This document shows positions 50,990-63,839 of a stretch of 64,000 nt of DNA, one piece after another (position 1 is the first letter of the stretch; every line of letters starts with the position of its first letter). A model generated the notes under the pieces. The model ran no database searches, had not been told where the DNA came from, and saw nothing but the letters and a program-made list of their open reading frames with translations. Position numbers and translations under genes: made by a program. The stretch comes from Betaproteobacteria bacterium (GTDB taxonomy: Bacteria > Pseudomonadota > Gammaproteobacteria > Burkholderiales > Casimicrobiaceae), in the NCBI GenBank assembly GCA_016192065.1, contig JACPUX010000021.1:1-64000 (forward strand), given 5' to 3'.

Positions 50990-51916
50990 TCAAGCCATGC
51001 GCATGCCCACTTGCAGCTGGTGCCCCGCGAGGTAGGCTGCGACCGTCATGGGCCGCGCGCCGGCGGGCTGAATCTCGAGGACGCGCAGGGCTCCCTGGCC
51101 GCAGGCGACCACCCAATGGTCACTACCGACTTCCAGCACCATGCCCGGCTCCCCTTGGCCACTGGCCACTTCGGCGCGCCAAATCTTGCAGGACCGCCCA
51201 GCCAGCTGCGCGACCGCTCCGGGCGCGGGACTGAAGGCGCGAATCTGCCGCTCGACGATATCGGCCGCATGGCTCCATGAGATTTGCGCTTCCGCCGAGC
51301 CGAGCTTGTGGGCGTAGCTCACCCCTTCGTTCGCTTGGGGCACCTCGGGTGGGATTGCGCCGGCCTCCAGCCGATTAAGCACATCGACGATCAGGCGAGC
51401 CCCCAGTGTCGCCAACTTCTCGTGCAGGCTACCGGAGTTCTCACGCACATCGATCGGAACTGCTTCGGACAGGCGCACGGGACCAGTATCCAGGCCCTCG
51501 TCCATCTGCATGATCGAGATTCCTGTGGTCGCATCGCCGGCCAGCAACGCCCGCTGAATTGGTGCCGCACCCCGCCACCGGGGCAGAAGGGAGGCATGAA
51601 TGTTGAGACAGCCCCGCGCGGGCCAGTCCAGAATCGGTTTGGGCAGGATCAAGCCGTAGGCGGCAACCACCAGGACGTCCACGGAGTACGCACAGACCTC
51701 GGCGCGCGCGCCGGGGTCGCGCAAACTGGGTACCTGAAGCACGGGGAGCTTCGCCGCCAGGGCATGCATTTTCACTGGACTGGCGTTGAGTCTCAAGCCT
51801 CGGCCTGAGGGACGATCGGGTTGAGTCAGGACCAGCGGGACCGAAAAGCCCGCGGCCAGGATGGCTTCGAGCGCCCGCACCGCGAATTCGGGGGTTCCTG
51901 CAAAGGCTACGCGCAT
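50990..51916 (-). CDS. fmt: Methionyl-tRNA formyltransferase
   Basis: A 308-residue enzyme that formylates initiator Met-tRNA. The N-terminus RVAFAGTPEFAVRALEAIL, the catalytic NIHASLLPRWRGAAPIQRAL and DEGLDTGPV are standard. The ATG shares a base with the def stop (TGATG). The gap to htpX (about 230 bases) is GC-rich and shows nothing recognisable. Confidence 0.97.
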   Translation of the reverse strand: MRVAFAGTPEFAVRALEAILAAGFSVPLVLTQPDRPSGRGLRLNASPVKMHALAAKLPVLQVPSLRDPGARAEVCAYSVDVLVVAAYGLILPKPILDWPARGCLNIHASLLPRWRGAAPIQRALLAGDATTGISIMQMDEGLDTGPVRLSEAVPIDVRENSGSLHEKLATLGARLIVDVLNRLEAGAIPPEVPQANEGVSYAHKLGSAEAQISWSHAADIVERQIRAFSPAPGAVAQLAGRSCKIWRAEVASGQGEPGMVLEVGSDHWVVACGQGALRVLEIQPAGARPMTVAAYLAGHQLQVGMRMA

Positions 51917-52419
51917 CAGCCGGCGAGTCGCTGGCGTTTGCGTAGGCGAGCCTGCAAACGCGCCTGCTTGAGCGGAGAAAGGTACTCGACGAAAACTCTG
52001 CCCTGGAGATGATCGAGCTCGTGCTGGATACAAACCGCCAGCAGGCCTTCGGCGCTGCGCTCGAACGGTCTTCCGCCGACATCCAAGGCCCGCACCGTTA
52101 CTCGCGCGGCACGCCGGACTTTTTCATAATAGCCGGGCACCGAGAGACAGCCCTCTTCGCACTCGGCTTCACCTTCGAGCACGATGATCTCTGGGTTGAT
52201 GAGGACCAGCAGATCATCCTTGGTTTCGCTGACGTCGATGACAACGATGCGTTTATGCACGTCGACTTGTGTTGCGGCTAAGCCGATACCGGGTGCCGCG
52301 TACATGGTTTCAGCCATATCCCGGACCAGTTGACGAATTTCCGCGCCGACGAGAGGGACCGGGAAGGCAACTTTATGGAGTCTCGGGTCGGGATACTCCA
52401 GAATCTTGAGAATTGCCAT
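51916..52419 (-). CDS. def: Peptide deformylase
   Basis: A 167-residue metallohydrolase that removes the N-formyl group from new proteins. It has the three motifs [17 protein letters not shown] (metal ligand Cys91) and QHELDHLQG (His133, Glu134, His137). Overlaps fmt and is divergent from the LysM gene. Confidence 0.97.
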   Translation of the reverse strand: MAILKILEYPDPRLHKVAFPVPLVGAEIRQLVRDMAETMYAAPGIGLAATQVDVHKRIVVIDVSETKDDLLVLINPEIIVLEGEAECEEGCLSVPGYYEKVRRAARVTVRALDVGGRPFERSAEGLLAVCIQHELDHLQGRVFVEYLSPLKQARLQARLRKRQRLAG

Positions 52420-52536
52420 ATTTACTTGCCAAATGAATAATATGAATGCAGAATCTCAAGCAATTCCTGATCTCCAGGTCCAGGCTGCCATCGATCTGGC
52501 TGAACAAACCAGCCCCAATCGACGTAAGAGGCCCTT

Positions 52537-53628
52537 ATGAATCCAAAGTTTAGCACAACGCTGCGTCTGCTCGCCGGAGTCGGCTTCGCCTGCCTCCTCG
52601 CGCTCGCGCCGGCGCGCGCCGAGGATATCCAGCTCGCCGACAATGCGCCGGATCACTATGTCGTGCAGAAGGGCGACACGCTTTGGGCGATTTCCAAGCG
52701 TTTCTTGAAGGACCCTTGGCGCTGGCCGGACATCTGGAACATGAACAAGGATCAGATTAAGAACCCGCACCTGATCTATCCGGGCAACATGGTGGTTCTT
52801 GAGCACGCCGCGGGTGGTCCCCGTCTGCGCTTGGCCGCCGCGGACGCTACCCAGGGCAAATCGGGAGGCGCCCGCCCGACCGTGAAGCTGTCGCCCCAGG
52901 CCCGCAGCACGCCCATCGACCGCGAAGCGATCCCCAGTATCCCGCCGCGTGAAATCGAGCCTTACCTTACACGGCCCCTGGTGATCGAGGCTAACGCCAT
53001 GGAAAGCGCGCCCAAGATCGTCGCCGGCTCGGAACGCCGGGTCGCGCTGACCGTCGGCAACACCGCCTACGCCTCGGGTATGGACGAGAAGCTCGGCGAT
53101 TCCTGGAGCGTCTATCGGCCCGGGCGTGCACTGAAGAGCCCGGGCAAGGACGAGGTGCTGGGGCACGAGGCGATTTTTCTCGGCGATGTGCGCGTGAGCA
53201 AATTCGGTGAGGCGAGCACCCTGCAAATCATCAGCGCCAAGGAAGAGATTCAGGTCGGGGACCGCCTGGTCCCGATGCAAAAAGACACCGTGATCAACTA
53301 TGTCCCACATGCGCCGAGCGCACCGCTGGAGGGCCACATCATTGGCCTGACCGGCGCGGTCGCCGAGGCCGGTGCGGGGACGGTGGTCACCGTCGATCAA
53401 GGGCAGAACGCCTTGCTCGAAATCGGCCATGTCTTGGCCGTCTATCGGCCAGGACCGAAGATCGACACTAAGAAGAATTGGTTCGACTACAAAGCGAAGC
53501 CACTCAGCGTCCCCGACGAGCGCGTCGCTTTGGCGTTTGTATTCCGGGTCTTCGACAAGGTCGCTTACGCCTTGTTGCTCGATGTGCAGAGGCCCGTGTT
53601 CCTGGGCGACCTGGTCCGCAACCCCTAA
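52537..53628 (+). CDS. Secreted LysM-domain protein
   Basis: A 363-residue protein with a signal peptide (1-28, ending APARAED) and one LysM peptidoglycan-binding domain at residues 40-88 (YVVQKGDTLWAISKRFLKDPWRWPDIWNMN...). The rest, about 270 residues, is beta-rich and without recognisable catalytic motifs. Such a gene precedes dprA in many Betaproteobacteria, divergent from def-fmt. A role at the cell wall is inferred. Confidence 0.9.
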   Translation: MNPKFSTTLRLLAGVGFACLLALAPARAEDIQLADNAPDHYVVQKGDTLWAISKRFLKDPWRWPDIWNMNKDQIKNPHLIYPGNMVVLEHAAGGPRLRLAAADATQGKSGGARPTVKLSPQARSTPIDREAIPSIPPREIEPYLTRPLVIEANAMESAPKIVAGSERRVALTVGNTAYASGMDEKLGDSWSVYRPGRALKSPGKDEVLGHEAIFLGDVRVSKFGEASTLQIISAKEEIQVGDRLVPMQKDTVINYVPHAPSAPLEGHIIGLTGAVAEAGAGTVVTVDQGQNALLEIGHVLAVYRPGPKIDTKKNWFDYKAKPLSVPDERVALAFVFRVFDKVAYALLLDVQRPVFLGDLVRNP

Positions 53629-53662
53629 TCCGTCGATTCGCCTGGGCGAAGGGGGCGCGGTT

Positions 53663-54757
53663 TTGCCCGGTTCCCGCAGCGCTGCCTGGGCTCGGCTGCT
53701 GCTGACGCCGGGCGTTGGCCCGCGCACTGCGCACGCACTACTCCGTGCCTTCGGTTCCGCCGAAACAGTGCTGGACGCTTCCCAGGCCAGTCTGAGCCCC
53801 ATCGTTGGCGAGGAACTGGCCCGCGCCTTGAGCGAGGGGCCGAATGCAGCACTCCTCGATCACACCCTTGCCTGGATAGACGCCTCAGGCCACCATTTCC
53901 TCACCTGGGACGACGGACAATACCCGAGGGCGCTTTTGCAGCTTCCCGATCCGCCGCCCTGCCTGTTCTACCTCGGCCGCCCTGAGCTTCTGGCGAGGCC
54001 CGCCCTGGCCATCGTCGGCAGCCGCAACGCTACGGCTCAGGGCCTGGAGAACGCGCGGGGTTTTGCGCAAGCGCTGTCTCAGGCCGGGCTCACCATCGTC
54101 AGCGGCTTGGCCCAGGGCATCGACACCGCGGCGCATCGGGGCGGTCTGGAGGGCGCCGGATCGAGCATCGCCGTGCTGGGCACGGGCATCGATCGCGTCT
54201 ATCCGGCGAAAAACCGTGACCTCGCCCATCGTCTCGCGGAACAGGGCGGCTTGCTCTCCGAATTTCCGCTCGGAACGCCCCCTACTGCCGGCAACTTCCC
54301 CCGGCGCAACCGGCTGATCAGCGGGCTGTCGCGCGGCTGTCTGGTGATTGAGGCGACCCTCAACAGTGGCTCCCTGATCACTGCAAGGCTGGCGCTAGAG
54401 CAAGGTCGTGAGGTGTTCGCCGTGCCTGGGTCGATCCACTCACCGTTTTCCAAGGGTCCGCATCGTTTGCTCCGGGACGGCGCCAAATTGGTGGAAACGG
54501 CCCAGGATGTTCTCGAGGAATTGGGGGTTCTTGCCGCCCGTTCGCCCGCTGAGGAGCCTTCTCCAGTCGAGGGGGTAAGCAAGGAGCACGAGCGCTTGCT
54601 GGCGGTCTTGGGGCATGATCCAACGACCCTGGACCTACTAGCCCAACGCAGCGGTCTGGCGGTCGACCAATTGGCCGCCTGGCTGCTCGATCTGGAGCTA
54701 TCCGGAAGAATTCAGGCCCTGCCGGGCGGGTTTTACCAGCGCTTGAGTCGGCTTTAG
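53663..54757 (+). CDS. dprA: DNA-processing protein DprA
   Basis: A 364-residue DprA/Smf, which loads RecA on incoming single-stranded DNA during transformation. The Rossmann core is complete (AIVGSRNATAQGLENARGFA, SGLAQGIDTAAHRGGL, NFPRRNRLISGLSRGCLVIEA), with a C-terminal winged-helix domain (LDLLAQRSGLAVDQLAAWLLDLELSGRIQALPGGFYQR). No ATG fits; TTG 53663, after an AAGGGGG site, is the best start. Confidence 0.92.
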   Translation: MPGSRSAAWARLLLTPGVGPRTAHALLRAFGSAETVLDASQASLSPIVGEELARALSEGPNAALLDHTLAWIDASGHHFLTWDDGQYPRALLQLPDPPPCLFYLGRPELLARPALAIVGSRNATAQGLENARGFAQALSQAGLTIVSGLAQGIDTAAHRGGLEGAGSSIAVLGTGIDRVYPAKNRDLAHRLAEQGGLLSEFPLGTPPTAGNFPRRNRLISGLSRGCLVIEATLNSGSLITARLALEQGREVFAVPGSIHSPFSKGPHRLLRDGAKLVETAQDVLEELGVLAARSPAEEPSPVEGVSKEHERLLAVLGHDPTTLDLLAQRSGLAVDQLAAWLLDLELSGRIQALPGGFYQRLSRL

Positions 54758-54924
54758 CGAGTCTATTTTTCTGCACACAATCAAGATTCTACGGTTGTTG
54801 CTCGGCGTTTGGAGGCATTTTTTCGCAAGACCGACCGAATCCCGTGCGCGGACTTCGCTTGTCAGCGGGTGGGGAAGTTCTTATCATCGGGCCTCCCTGC
54901 GCCAGCCCGCCAAAAGTCCGCCCC

Positions 54925-57414
54925 ATGGCCAAAGCCCTGATCATCGCCGAAAAACCCTCCGTTGCCGCGGATATAGCCAAGGCCTTGGGCGGGTTTACCA
55001 AGCTCGATGACTTCTACGAGAGCGAGCGCTTCGTGCTTTCCTCGGCGATCGGGCACTTGGTGGAAATCGGCATGCCCGAGGACCAGGAGGTGAAACGGGG
55101 AAAGTGGACCTTTGGGCACCTCCCGGCGATTCCCACGCACTTCGAACTCAAACCCATAGAGAAGACGGAATCGCGCCTGAAGCTGCTGGCGAAACTCCTC
55201 AAACGCAAAGACGTCGACGCACTCATCAATGCCTGTGACGCGGGTCGAGAGGGTGAGCTGATTTTTCGCTACATCGTACAATTCACCAAGTCGGCCAAGC
55301 CGATTGAGAGGCTGTGGTTGCAGTCGATGACCCCGGCGGCGATCCGTGACGGTTTCGCCCACCTCAAGTCTGATGCGGCGCTGCGACCGCTTGCCGACGC
55401 AGCGGTTTGCCGCTCCGAGTCAGATTGGCTGGTCGGCATCAACGGCACGCGTGCCATGACCGCCTTCAACTCAAAAAGTGGCGGTTTCCAGCTCACCACG
55501 GTCGGCCGTGTGCAGACGCCGACCTTGGCGATCCTGGTTGAACGTGAAGAGAAGATTCGCAAATTCGTAACGCGCCCCTACTGGGAGGTGGTCGGCACTT
55601 TTGCCGCCACGGGCGGGGAGTACAACGGGCGCTGGTTCGACGAAGGCTTCCGCAAGACCGAGGGTGAGCCCGATGGGCGCGCCGAGCGGCTTTGGGACGA
55701 GGCCCGCGCCCTGGCGATCGTCGCTCGCTGCGCGGGACATAGCGGCGAAGTCTCGGAAGAATCCAAGCCTTCGACTCAGGCACCGCCGCTCTTGTATGAC
55801 CTCACGAGTCTGCAGCGCGAGGCCAACGGCCGCTTTGGCTTTTCGGCCAAGACCACCTTGGGTCTGGCGCAGGCTCTGTATGAGAAGCACAAGGTCCTGA
55901 CCTATCCGCGCACTGACGCCCGCGCGCTCCCCGAGGACTATCTGGCGACGGTGAAAGATACTCTGGAAGTCTTGGGTGAGAGCAACCCCTACGGCGGCTT
56001 CGCGCGGGAAGTTTTGAAGCAGAAGTGGGTACGACCCAACAAACGCGTTTTTGATAACGCGAAGATTTCCGACCACTTCGCCATCATTCCCACGCTCCAA
56101 GCGCCCAAGCACCTCAATGAGCTCGAGGCCAAGCTTTACGATTTGGTGGTGAAGCGCTTCCTGGCGGTGTTCTATCCGGCGGCGGAGTTCCTCGTCACCA
56201 CGCGCATCACCCGAGTTGAGGGTGAGCCGTTCAAGACCGAAGGCAAGGTGCTGGTCGTGCCCGGCTGGCTCGCCGTTTATGGACGCGAACTGCCCACCGA
56301 GGAAACGGCCAACCTGGTCCCGGTCCTGCCCGGGGAGAAAGTCGAAACGCTGGATGTCGCGGCGCTCGCCAATCAAACCCGACCGCCCGCGCGGTTTTCG
56401 GAAGCCACGCTACTTTCGGCCATGGAAGGGGCGGGCAAACTGATCGAAGACGAGGAATTGCGGGCGGCGATGAGCGCCAAGGGTTTGGGCACCCCGGCCA
56501 CGCGTGCGGCGATCATCGAAGGGTTGATTTACGAGAAGTACGTACTACGCGAAGGCCGAGAGCTCAAGCCGACGGCCAAGGCTTTTTCGCTTATGACGCT
56601 GCTTCACGGTCTGGGCGTACCCGAGCTCTTTTCGCCGGAGCTCACCGCCGACTGGGAGTACAAGCTCGCCAGCATGGAGCGTGGTGAGCTGTCGCGCCAG
56701 GATTTCATGGCTGAGATCGTTGCCATGACGCGCCATATCGTAGCCCAGGCTAAGAACTACGAGAGCGACACCGTGCCTGGAGACTACACCACGCTCAAGG
56801 CGCGTTGCCCGAAGTGTGGCGGGGAAATCAAGGAAAACTACAAGAAATTCCAGTGCCAGGCCTGCGACTTCTTCCTTTGGAAGATCCTCGCCGGACGCCA
56901 GCTCGCGGCCGACGAGGCGGAGCTGCTGCTGAACGAGCGGGCGCTGCCCTTGCTCGACGGTTTTCGCAGCCGGCTCGGGCGGGCCTTTTCCGCCGCATTG
57001 AAACTCAGCCCCGAGCACGCCGTGGAATTCGACTTCGGCAACGCCGCGGGCACCGATGCAAACGAGGAACCGCCGGATTTCAGCGGACATGAGCCCTTGG
57101 GGGTGTGCCCGCAATGTGGCAGCAACGTTTACGAGCACGGCGCGGCCTATATTTGCGAACGCGCGTTAGGCGCCAGCAAGTCCTGTTCCTTCCGCTCCGG
57201 GCGGGTGATCTTGCAGCGCGCCATTGAGCGCTCGGATATGAAGACGCTCTTGGCCAAAGGCCGCACCGAGCTATTGCACAAGTTCATTTCCAAGAAGGGC
57301 CGACCGTTCTCGGCCTACCTGGTGCGGCAGCAAGACGGCAAGATCGGCTTTGAGTTCGAAAAGCGAGAGCCCAAAGTCTCCAAGCCGGCGGCTCGAAGCC
57401 GCAAGACCGCCTGA
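54925..57414 (+). CDS. topB: DNA topoisomerase III
   Basis: An 829-residue type IA topoisomerase. The TOPRIM domain (ALIIAEKPSVAADIA with Glu9, and DAGREGE at 105-111) leads to the active-site tyrosine Tyr327 in LTYPRTDARAL. The C-terminus carries zinc-type cysteine clusters (CPKCGG...CQAC and CPQCG...C) and a topoisomerase C-terminal repeat. Start 54925 gives MAKALIIAEKPS. The smg/DUF494 gene often found between dprA and topB is not present in the 167-base gap. Confidence 0.95.
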   Translation: MAKALIIAEKPSVAADIAKALGGFTKLDDFYESERFVLSSAIGHLVEIGMPEDQEVKRGKWTFGHLPAIPTHFELKPIEKTESRLKLLAKLLKRKDVDALINACDAGREGELIFRYIVQFTKSAKPIERLWLQSMTPAAIRDGFAHLKSDAALRPLADAAVCRSESDWLVGINGTRAMTAFNSKSGGFQLTTVGRVQTPTLAILVEREEKIRKFVTRPYWEVVGTFAATGGEYNGRWFDEGFRKTEGEPDGRAERLWDEARALAIVARCAGHSGEVSEESKPSTQAPPLLYDLTSLQREANGRFGFSAKTTLGLAQALYEKHKVLTYPRTDARALPEDYLATVKDTLEVLGESNPYGGFAREVLKQKWVRPNKRVFDNAKISDHFAIIPTLQAPKHLNELEAKLYDLVVKRFLAVFYPAAEFLVTTRITRVEGEPFKTEGKVLVVPGWLAVYGRELPTEETANLVPVLPGEKVETLDVAALANQTRPPARFSEATLLSAMEGAGKLIEDEELRAAMSAKGLGTPATRAAIIEGLIYEKYVLREGRELKPTAKAFSLMTLLHGLGVPELFSPELTADWEYKLASMERGELSRQDFMAEIVAMTRHIVAQAKNYESDTVPGDYTTLKARCPKCGGEIKENYKKFQCQACDFFLWKILAGRQLAADEAELLLNERALPLLDGFRSRLGRAFSAALKLSPEHAVEFDFGNAAGTDANEEPPDFSGHEPLGVCPQCGSNVYEHGAAYICERALGASKSCSFRSGRVILQRAIERSDMKTLLAKGRTELLHKFISKKGRPFSAYLVRQQDGKIGFEFEKREPKVSKPAARSRKTA

Positions 57415-57423
57415 TCAGGCTTC

Positions 57424-58596
57424 TCAGACCCGGGCGAGCCGCTCCAAGGCCGCATATAGGGTTTCCGGGCGTTTGGCAAAACAGAACCGCAGGAGCTTAC
57501 GGTCCTGACCCTCGGCATGGAATACGGATAGTGGAATGGTGGCGACACCATGCGAGCGTGTCAGCCACGCGGCGAACTCCCGATCCGGCTGGGCACTGAC
57601 CCGCTCATAACTAGCCAGCAGAAAGTAGCTCCCTTTGGCGAGCACGGGCGTGAATCGGGTGCCCGCGAGCCCGCGATAGAGTAGGTCTCTCTTCTCCTGA
57701 AAGAAAGCTTGCAGCCCTTCGTAGTGGGCGGCTTCTTCCAGAAAGCCCGCGAGCGCGTGTTGCATCGGCGTATTCACGCAAAACACGTTGAACTGGTGAA
57801 CCCGCCTGAATTCCCTCGTCAATTCCTGCGGGCCGAGGACATAGCCAATCTTCCAACCTGTGGCGTGAAAGGTCTTGCCAAAAGACCCGACGACCAGACT
57901 GCGCGCTGCGAGCTCCTCCCGCAGCGCGAGGCTTTGGTGCGTTGCTCCGTCATACACCATATGTTCGTAAACCTCGTCGGACAGCAGCATGATGTTGCTA
58001 CCGCGCGTGAGCTGCGCCAATTCGCTCAAGTCGGTTGAGGAAAGGACGCTCGTCCCTGGATTATTGGGCGAATTGACAATGATCAGACGCGTACGGGAGG
58101 AGATCACCTGTTTGAGGGCCTCCCAGTCGATGCCGTACCCTGGAAACCGCAATTGTTGGCGCACAACCGTGGCGCCTTGCAGGCGGATGGCTGGCGCGTA
58201 GCTGTCATAGGCAGGTTCGAAGATGACGACCTCGTCGCCACGGTGGACCAAGGCGGCGATCGCGGTGTAGAGGCCTTGGGTGGCGCCAGCGGTGATGGTG
58301 ATTTCTTCAACTGGATCGTACGCGCGGCGATAGAGCCGTTCGTATTTGGCGGCCAAGGCCTCGCGCAGCTTGAGCAGACCGGCCATCGGAGCGTATTGAT
58401 TGTGCCCGGCGCGCAGTGCTTCGCTAGTCAGCGCAATCAGGCGCTCGCTGATTGGGTAATCGGGGAAACCCTGAGATAGATTGATCGCCTGGTGCTGTTG
58501 TGCCAATGCGGACATCACCGTGAAGATGGTGGTCCCGACATCCGGCAGTTTGCTCTCGACCCGCAGGCCCACGGCGAGCTCCAAGGAGGACGTCAT
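57424..58596 (-). CDS. Class I/II PLP aminotransferase, probably methionine-type (YbdL-like)
   Basis: A 390-residue fold-type I aminotransferase. The lysine for PLP is Lys241 in SFGKTFHATGWKIG, and the family blocks GATQGLYTAIAALVHRGDEV, NSPNNPGTS and the aspartate in LLSDEVYEH are present. The FPDYPISERLI opening and overall sequence look most like YbdL, a methionine aminotransferase that prefers aromatic and sulfur amino acids. The specificity is inferred. It is convergent with topB and lies 13 bases after gyrB. Confidence 0.85.
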   Translation of the reverse strand: MTSSLELAVGLRVESKLPDVGTTIFTVMSALAQQHQAINLSQGFPDYPISERLIALTSEALRAGHNQYAPMAGLLKLREALAAKYERLYRRAYDPVEEITITAGATQGLYTAIAALVHRGDEVVIFEPAYDSYAPAIRLQGATVVRQQLRFPGYGIDWEALKQVISSRTRLIIVNSPNNPGTSVLSSTDLSELAQLTRGSNIMLLSDEVYEHMVYDGATHQSLALREELAARSLVVGSFGKTFHATGWKIGYVLGPQELTREFRRVHQFNVFCVNTPMQHALAGFLEEAAHYEGLQAFFQEKRDLLYRGLAGTRFTPVLAKGSYFLLASYERVSAQPDREFAAWLTRSHGVATIPLSVFHAEGQDRKLLRFCFAKRPETLYAALERLARV

Positions 58597-58609
58597 GGGG
58601 GCACCTGTT

Positions 58610-61042
<2,433 letters not shown>

Positions 61043-61100
61043 CTAGCGCGGCGAGGTGGATCCCCGCCGTCGCGTTAACAATCGAGAGTTGCCGACGCGC

Positions 61101-62204
61101 CTAAATCCGCATCGGCATGACCACATACTTGTAGTCGCCGCGCTCGGGGATGGTGATCAGGGCGCTGCTTCCGGAATCGCCAAAAGAGATCGTGATGTCG
61201 GTTGCTTCTAGGTGAGTGAGCACGTCTTGCAGGTAGTTGATGTTGAAACCAACGTCAAGGCTGGATCCCTGGTAATCGATTTCGATCTCTTCTTCGGCTT
61301 CTTCTTGTTCCGCATTGGTGCAAATAATGCGGAGCGAGCCCTGATCCAGAACGATTCTGACACCGCGGAATTTTTCGTTGGCGAGAATGGCGGCGCGTTG
61401 GAGGGTCTGGAGGAACAACACGCGGTTCAGCAGGATATGGCGCGTATAGCCAACCGGAATAACGCGATTGTAATCGGGGAACTTGCCGTCGATTACTTTG
61501 CTGACGACTTCGATATCATTGAAGCGCAGACGTACTTGATTGGCGAGAATCTCGAGATTGACCGGTGCGTCACTCTCTTCGAGCAACTTGCTGAGTTCCT
61601 GCACGGTCTTGCGGGGAATGATCACTTCCTGGCGCTCGTAGTTGCCTTCCAGCGCCGTAGCAGCATAGCTAAGGCGGTGACCGTCGGTTGCGACGGCGAT
61701 GAGCGATTGGGCTTCAATAACCAGCAGGAGGCCGTTGAGGTAGTAGCGCACATCCTGCTGAGCCATGGCGAATTCCACAAGCTGAAGCAGGTGTCGCAAG
61801 GTCTTTTGGGGAAAAGAAAGGCTCTGTTTTTGCTCACCATTGGTCTCAATGCGAGGAAAGCTCGAGGCCGGAAGTGTCTGTAGGTGATATCGACTGCGGC
61901 CGGCCTTAATATTTAGTTTGGAGTCGGTCGCTTCAAGCCGCAACACAGCATCTTCAGGCAAGGCGCGGAGAAGATCCTGAAATTTTCTGGCGGCGACGGT
62001 GATCCCCTGGTGGGCTTCACCTTCAAGCCTGGTCTTGGCGGTGATCTGAATTTCCAAATCGGTCGCCGTGAAAGAGAGGACTCCCCCTTGCTGCTCGACC
62101 AGTACGTTGGACAATACTGGTAGTGTCTGGCGGCGTTCAACGATGCCGGATACCGCCGACAGGGGTTTGAGCAATGCATCCCTTGGTACAGACGTTAATA
62201 GCAT
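61101..62204 (-). CDS. dnaN: DNA polymerase III beta subunit (sliding clamp)
   Basis: A 367-residue clamp with the three repeated domains. Recognisable are KPLSAVSGIVERRQTLPVLSNVLVEQ at the N-terminus and YKYVVMPMRI at the C-terminus, the canonical PMRL-like tail. It lies downstream of dnaA in the same direction with a 242-base spacer. Confidence 0.98.
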   Translation of the reverse strand: MLLTSVPRDALLKPLSAVSGIVERRQTLPVLSNVLVEQQGGVLSFTATDLEIQITAKTRLEGEAHQGITVAARKFQDLLRALPEDAVLRLEATDSKLNIKAGRSRYHLQTLPASSFPRIETNGEQKQSLSFPQKTLRHLLQLVEFAMAQQDVRYYLNGLLLVIEAQSLIAVATDGHRLSYAATALEGNYERQEVIIPRKTVQELSKLLEESDAPVNLEILANQVRLRFNDIEVVSKVIDGKFPDYNRVIPVGYTRHILLNRVLFLQTLQRAAILANEKFRGVRIVLDQGSLRIICTNAEQEEAEEEIEIDYQGSSLDVGFNINYLQDVLTHLEATDITISFGDSGSSALITIPERGDYKYVVMPMRI

Positions 62205-62446
62205 ATTTCAAACCTTAAGACTAATGATAAGTGAATGGTTTGTTGGTGCAGAAGAGCCGCTTCTTCCTTTGGAACAGCTGCTTAGACTTGGGATAGGTAT
62301 GTGCAGGACTCCAGGGAGGGTTCTGGGACAACTTGTGCATAAGTTTCCGAACTTGCCCTTGGCTTGCTGTAATCAACAAATTATAGCCCGATTGTCCTTT
62401 CGAGTCTCTGTCGTGGGTTGGGGAGGGAAGCGGAAGCGGGGTATGG
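62205..62446. other. dnaA-dnaN spacer, candidate origin region
   Basis: A 242-base spacer with one perfect DnaA box, TTATGCACA on the minus strand (62342-62334), and an AT-richer patch TAATCAACAAATTATAG near 62370-62386. Only one good box is visible, so it may be the oriC or only its edge; the rest of the origin could lie elsewhere. Confidence 0.4.
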
Positions 62447-63814
62447 CTAGCTGCGCAAGACTTGAAGAAGGAAGTTGACGTCGTGGTTAAGCGTTGGTAA
62501 GACCTCTCGCAACTTGGCTATTTGACGGCAGGCGTGCAGAACGGTGGTGTGGTCGCGTCCCCCGAAACTGGCGCCGATTTCGGGGAGTGATAGCGGTGTA
62601 AGCTCCTTGGCCAAGGCCATCGCGACCTGGCGAGGTCGAGCGATGACCCGGGAGCGCTTGCGCGAATGCATTTCGGTCAGCTTGATTTTGTAGTAATCGG
62701 CGACGGTCTTCTGAATGTTCTCGATCGAGATCTGGCGATTCTGGTGGGCGAGCAGGTCTTTCAAGGCATCTTTGGCGACGGCTAGGGTGATTTCCTGGAT
62801 GTGGTTGAAACCGACGTAAGCGAGGACGCGCTTGAGGGCTCCTTCGAGCTCGCGCACATTGGAGCGAATGTGCTTGGCGATGAAGAAAGCGACATTTTCG
62901 TCGAGGGAAAAGCCGAGCGCTTCGGCCTTGCTCAAGAGAATCGCGACGCGCATTTCCAGTTCGGGGGGCTCGAGGGCGACGGTAAGTCCCCAACCGAAAC
63001 GCGAGATCAGGCGCTCTTCAAAACCCGAGATTTCCTTGGGATAAGTATCGCAAGTGATCACCACCTGCTTGTGGGAATCGAAGAGGGTATTGAAAAGATA
63101 GAAGAACTCCTCCTGGGTGCGGGTCTTGCCGGTAATGAACTGGATGTCGTCGATAAGCAGGAGGTCGAGGGAGCGGTAGAAGCGTTTGAATTCGTCAAAG
63201 GCCTTGTGTTGATAGGCGCGAACTACGTCGGAGACATAACGCTCAGCATGGATGTAAAGTATGTTGAAGGCGGGATGGTGTTCACGGACCCGATTGCCAA
63301 TCGCTTGCACCAGGTGGGTTTTGCCCAGTCCGGAGCCGCCGTATATAAACAAAGGGTTATACGCATGCCCGGGATTCTCGGCGACTTGCAGGCCCGCAGC
63401 ACGGGCGAGTTGGTTGGCCTTGCCAGTGACGAAGTTGGAAAAAGTGAACGCCGTGTTTGGGGTTCCCGGTTCCTGACCGGTAGGCAACGCGGTCCCATTG
63501 GAGGTGGTCTGCGGCGCGCGGGCCACCGCCACTACAGAGGGCTCCTTCGGCGGTGGCGCGCTGGCCTCCAGGGCTTCTTGCACAGCGAGGGAAATCGGGA
63601 CTGGAAAGCCGAAAGACAAGCGTGCAGCTTCTTCAATACGCTGCAGGAACCGGTCGCGGATCCACTGCATGTGGAAACGATTGGGTGCCAGCAAACGCAA
63701 ACCCTCCGAGCTACCCTCGAGCAATAACGGCCGGATCCAGGTGTTGAATTGCTGGGGAGTAAGCTCCTGCTCGAAAAGGGTCAGGCAATGCTGCCAAAAT
63801 GCACTTCCGTTCAT
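62447..63814 (-). CDS. dnaA: Chromosomal replication initiator DnaA
   Basis: A 455-residue AAA+ initiator. Domain I is about residues 1-75, the variable linker is about 80-125, Walker A GGSGLGKT is at 159-166, and domain IV is the HTH with the signature [12 protein letters not shown] near 420. It unwinds oriC with ATP and recruits DnaB. The order dnaA-dnaN-gyrB with divergent rpmH is the classical origin layout. Confidence 0.98.
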   Translation of the reverse strand: MNGSAFWQHCLTLFEQELTPQQFNTWIRPLLLEGSSEGLRLLAPNRFHMQWIRDRFLQRIEEAARLSFGFPVPISLAVQEALEASAPPPKEPSVVAVARAPQTTSNGTALPTGQEPGTPNTAFTFSNFVTGKANQLARAAGLQVAENPGHAYNPLFIYGGSGLGKTHLVQAIGNRVREHHPAFNILYIHAERYVSDVVRAYQHKAFDEFKRFYRSLDLLLIDDIQFITGKTRTQEEFFYLFNTLFDSHKQVVITCDTYPKEISGFEERLISRFGWGLTVALEPPELEMRVAILLSKAEALGFSLDENVAFFIAKHIRSNVRELEGALKRVLAYVGFNHIQEITLAVAKDALKDLLAHQNRQISIENIQKTVADYYKIKLTEMHSRKRSRVIARPRQVAMALAKELTPLSLPEIGASFGGRDHTTVLHACRQIAKLREVLPTLNHDVNFLLQVLRS

Positions 63815-63839
63815 GGGGGCTTGGTCGAGGTGAAGTATT

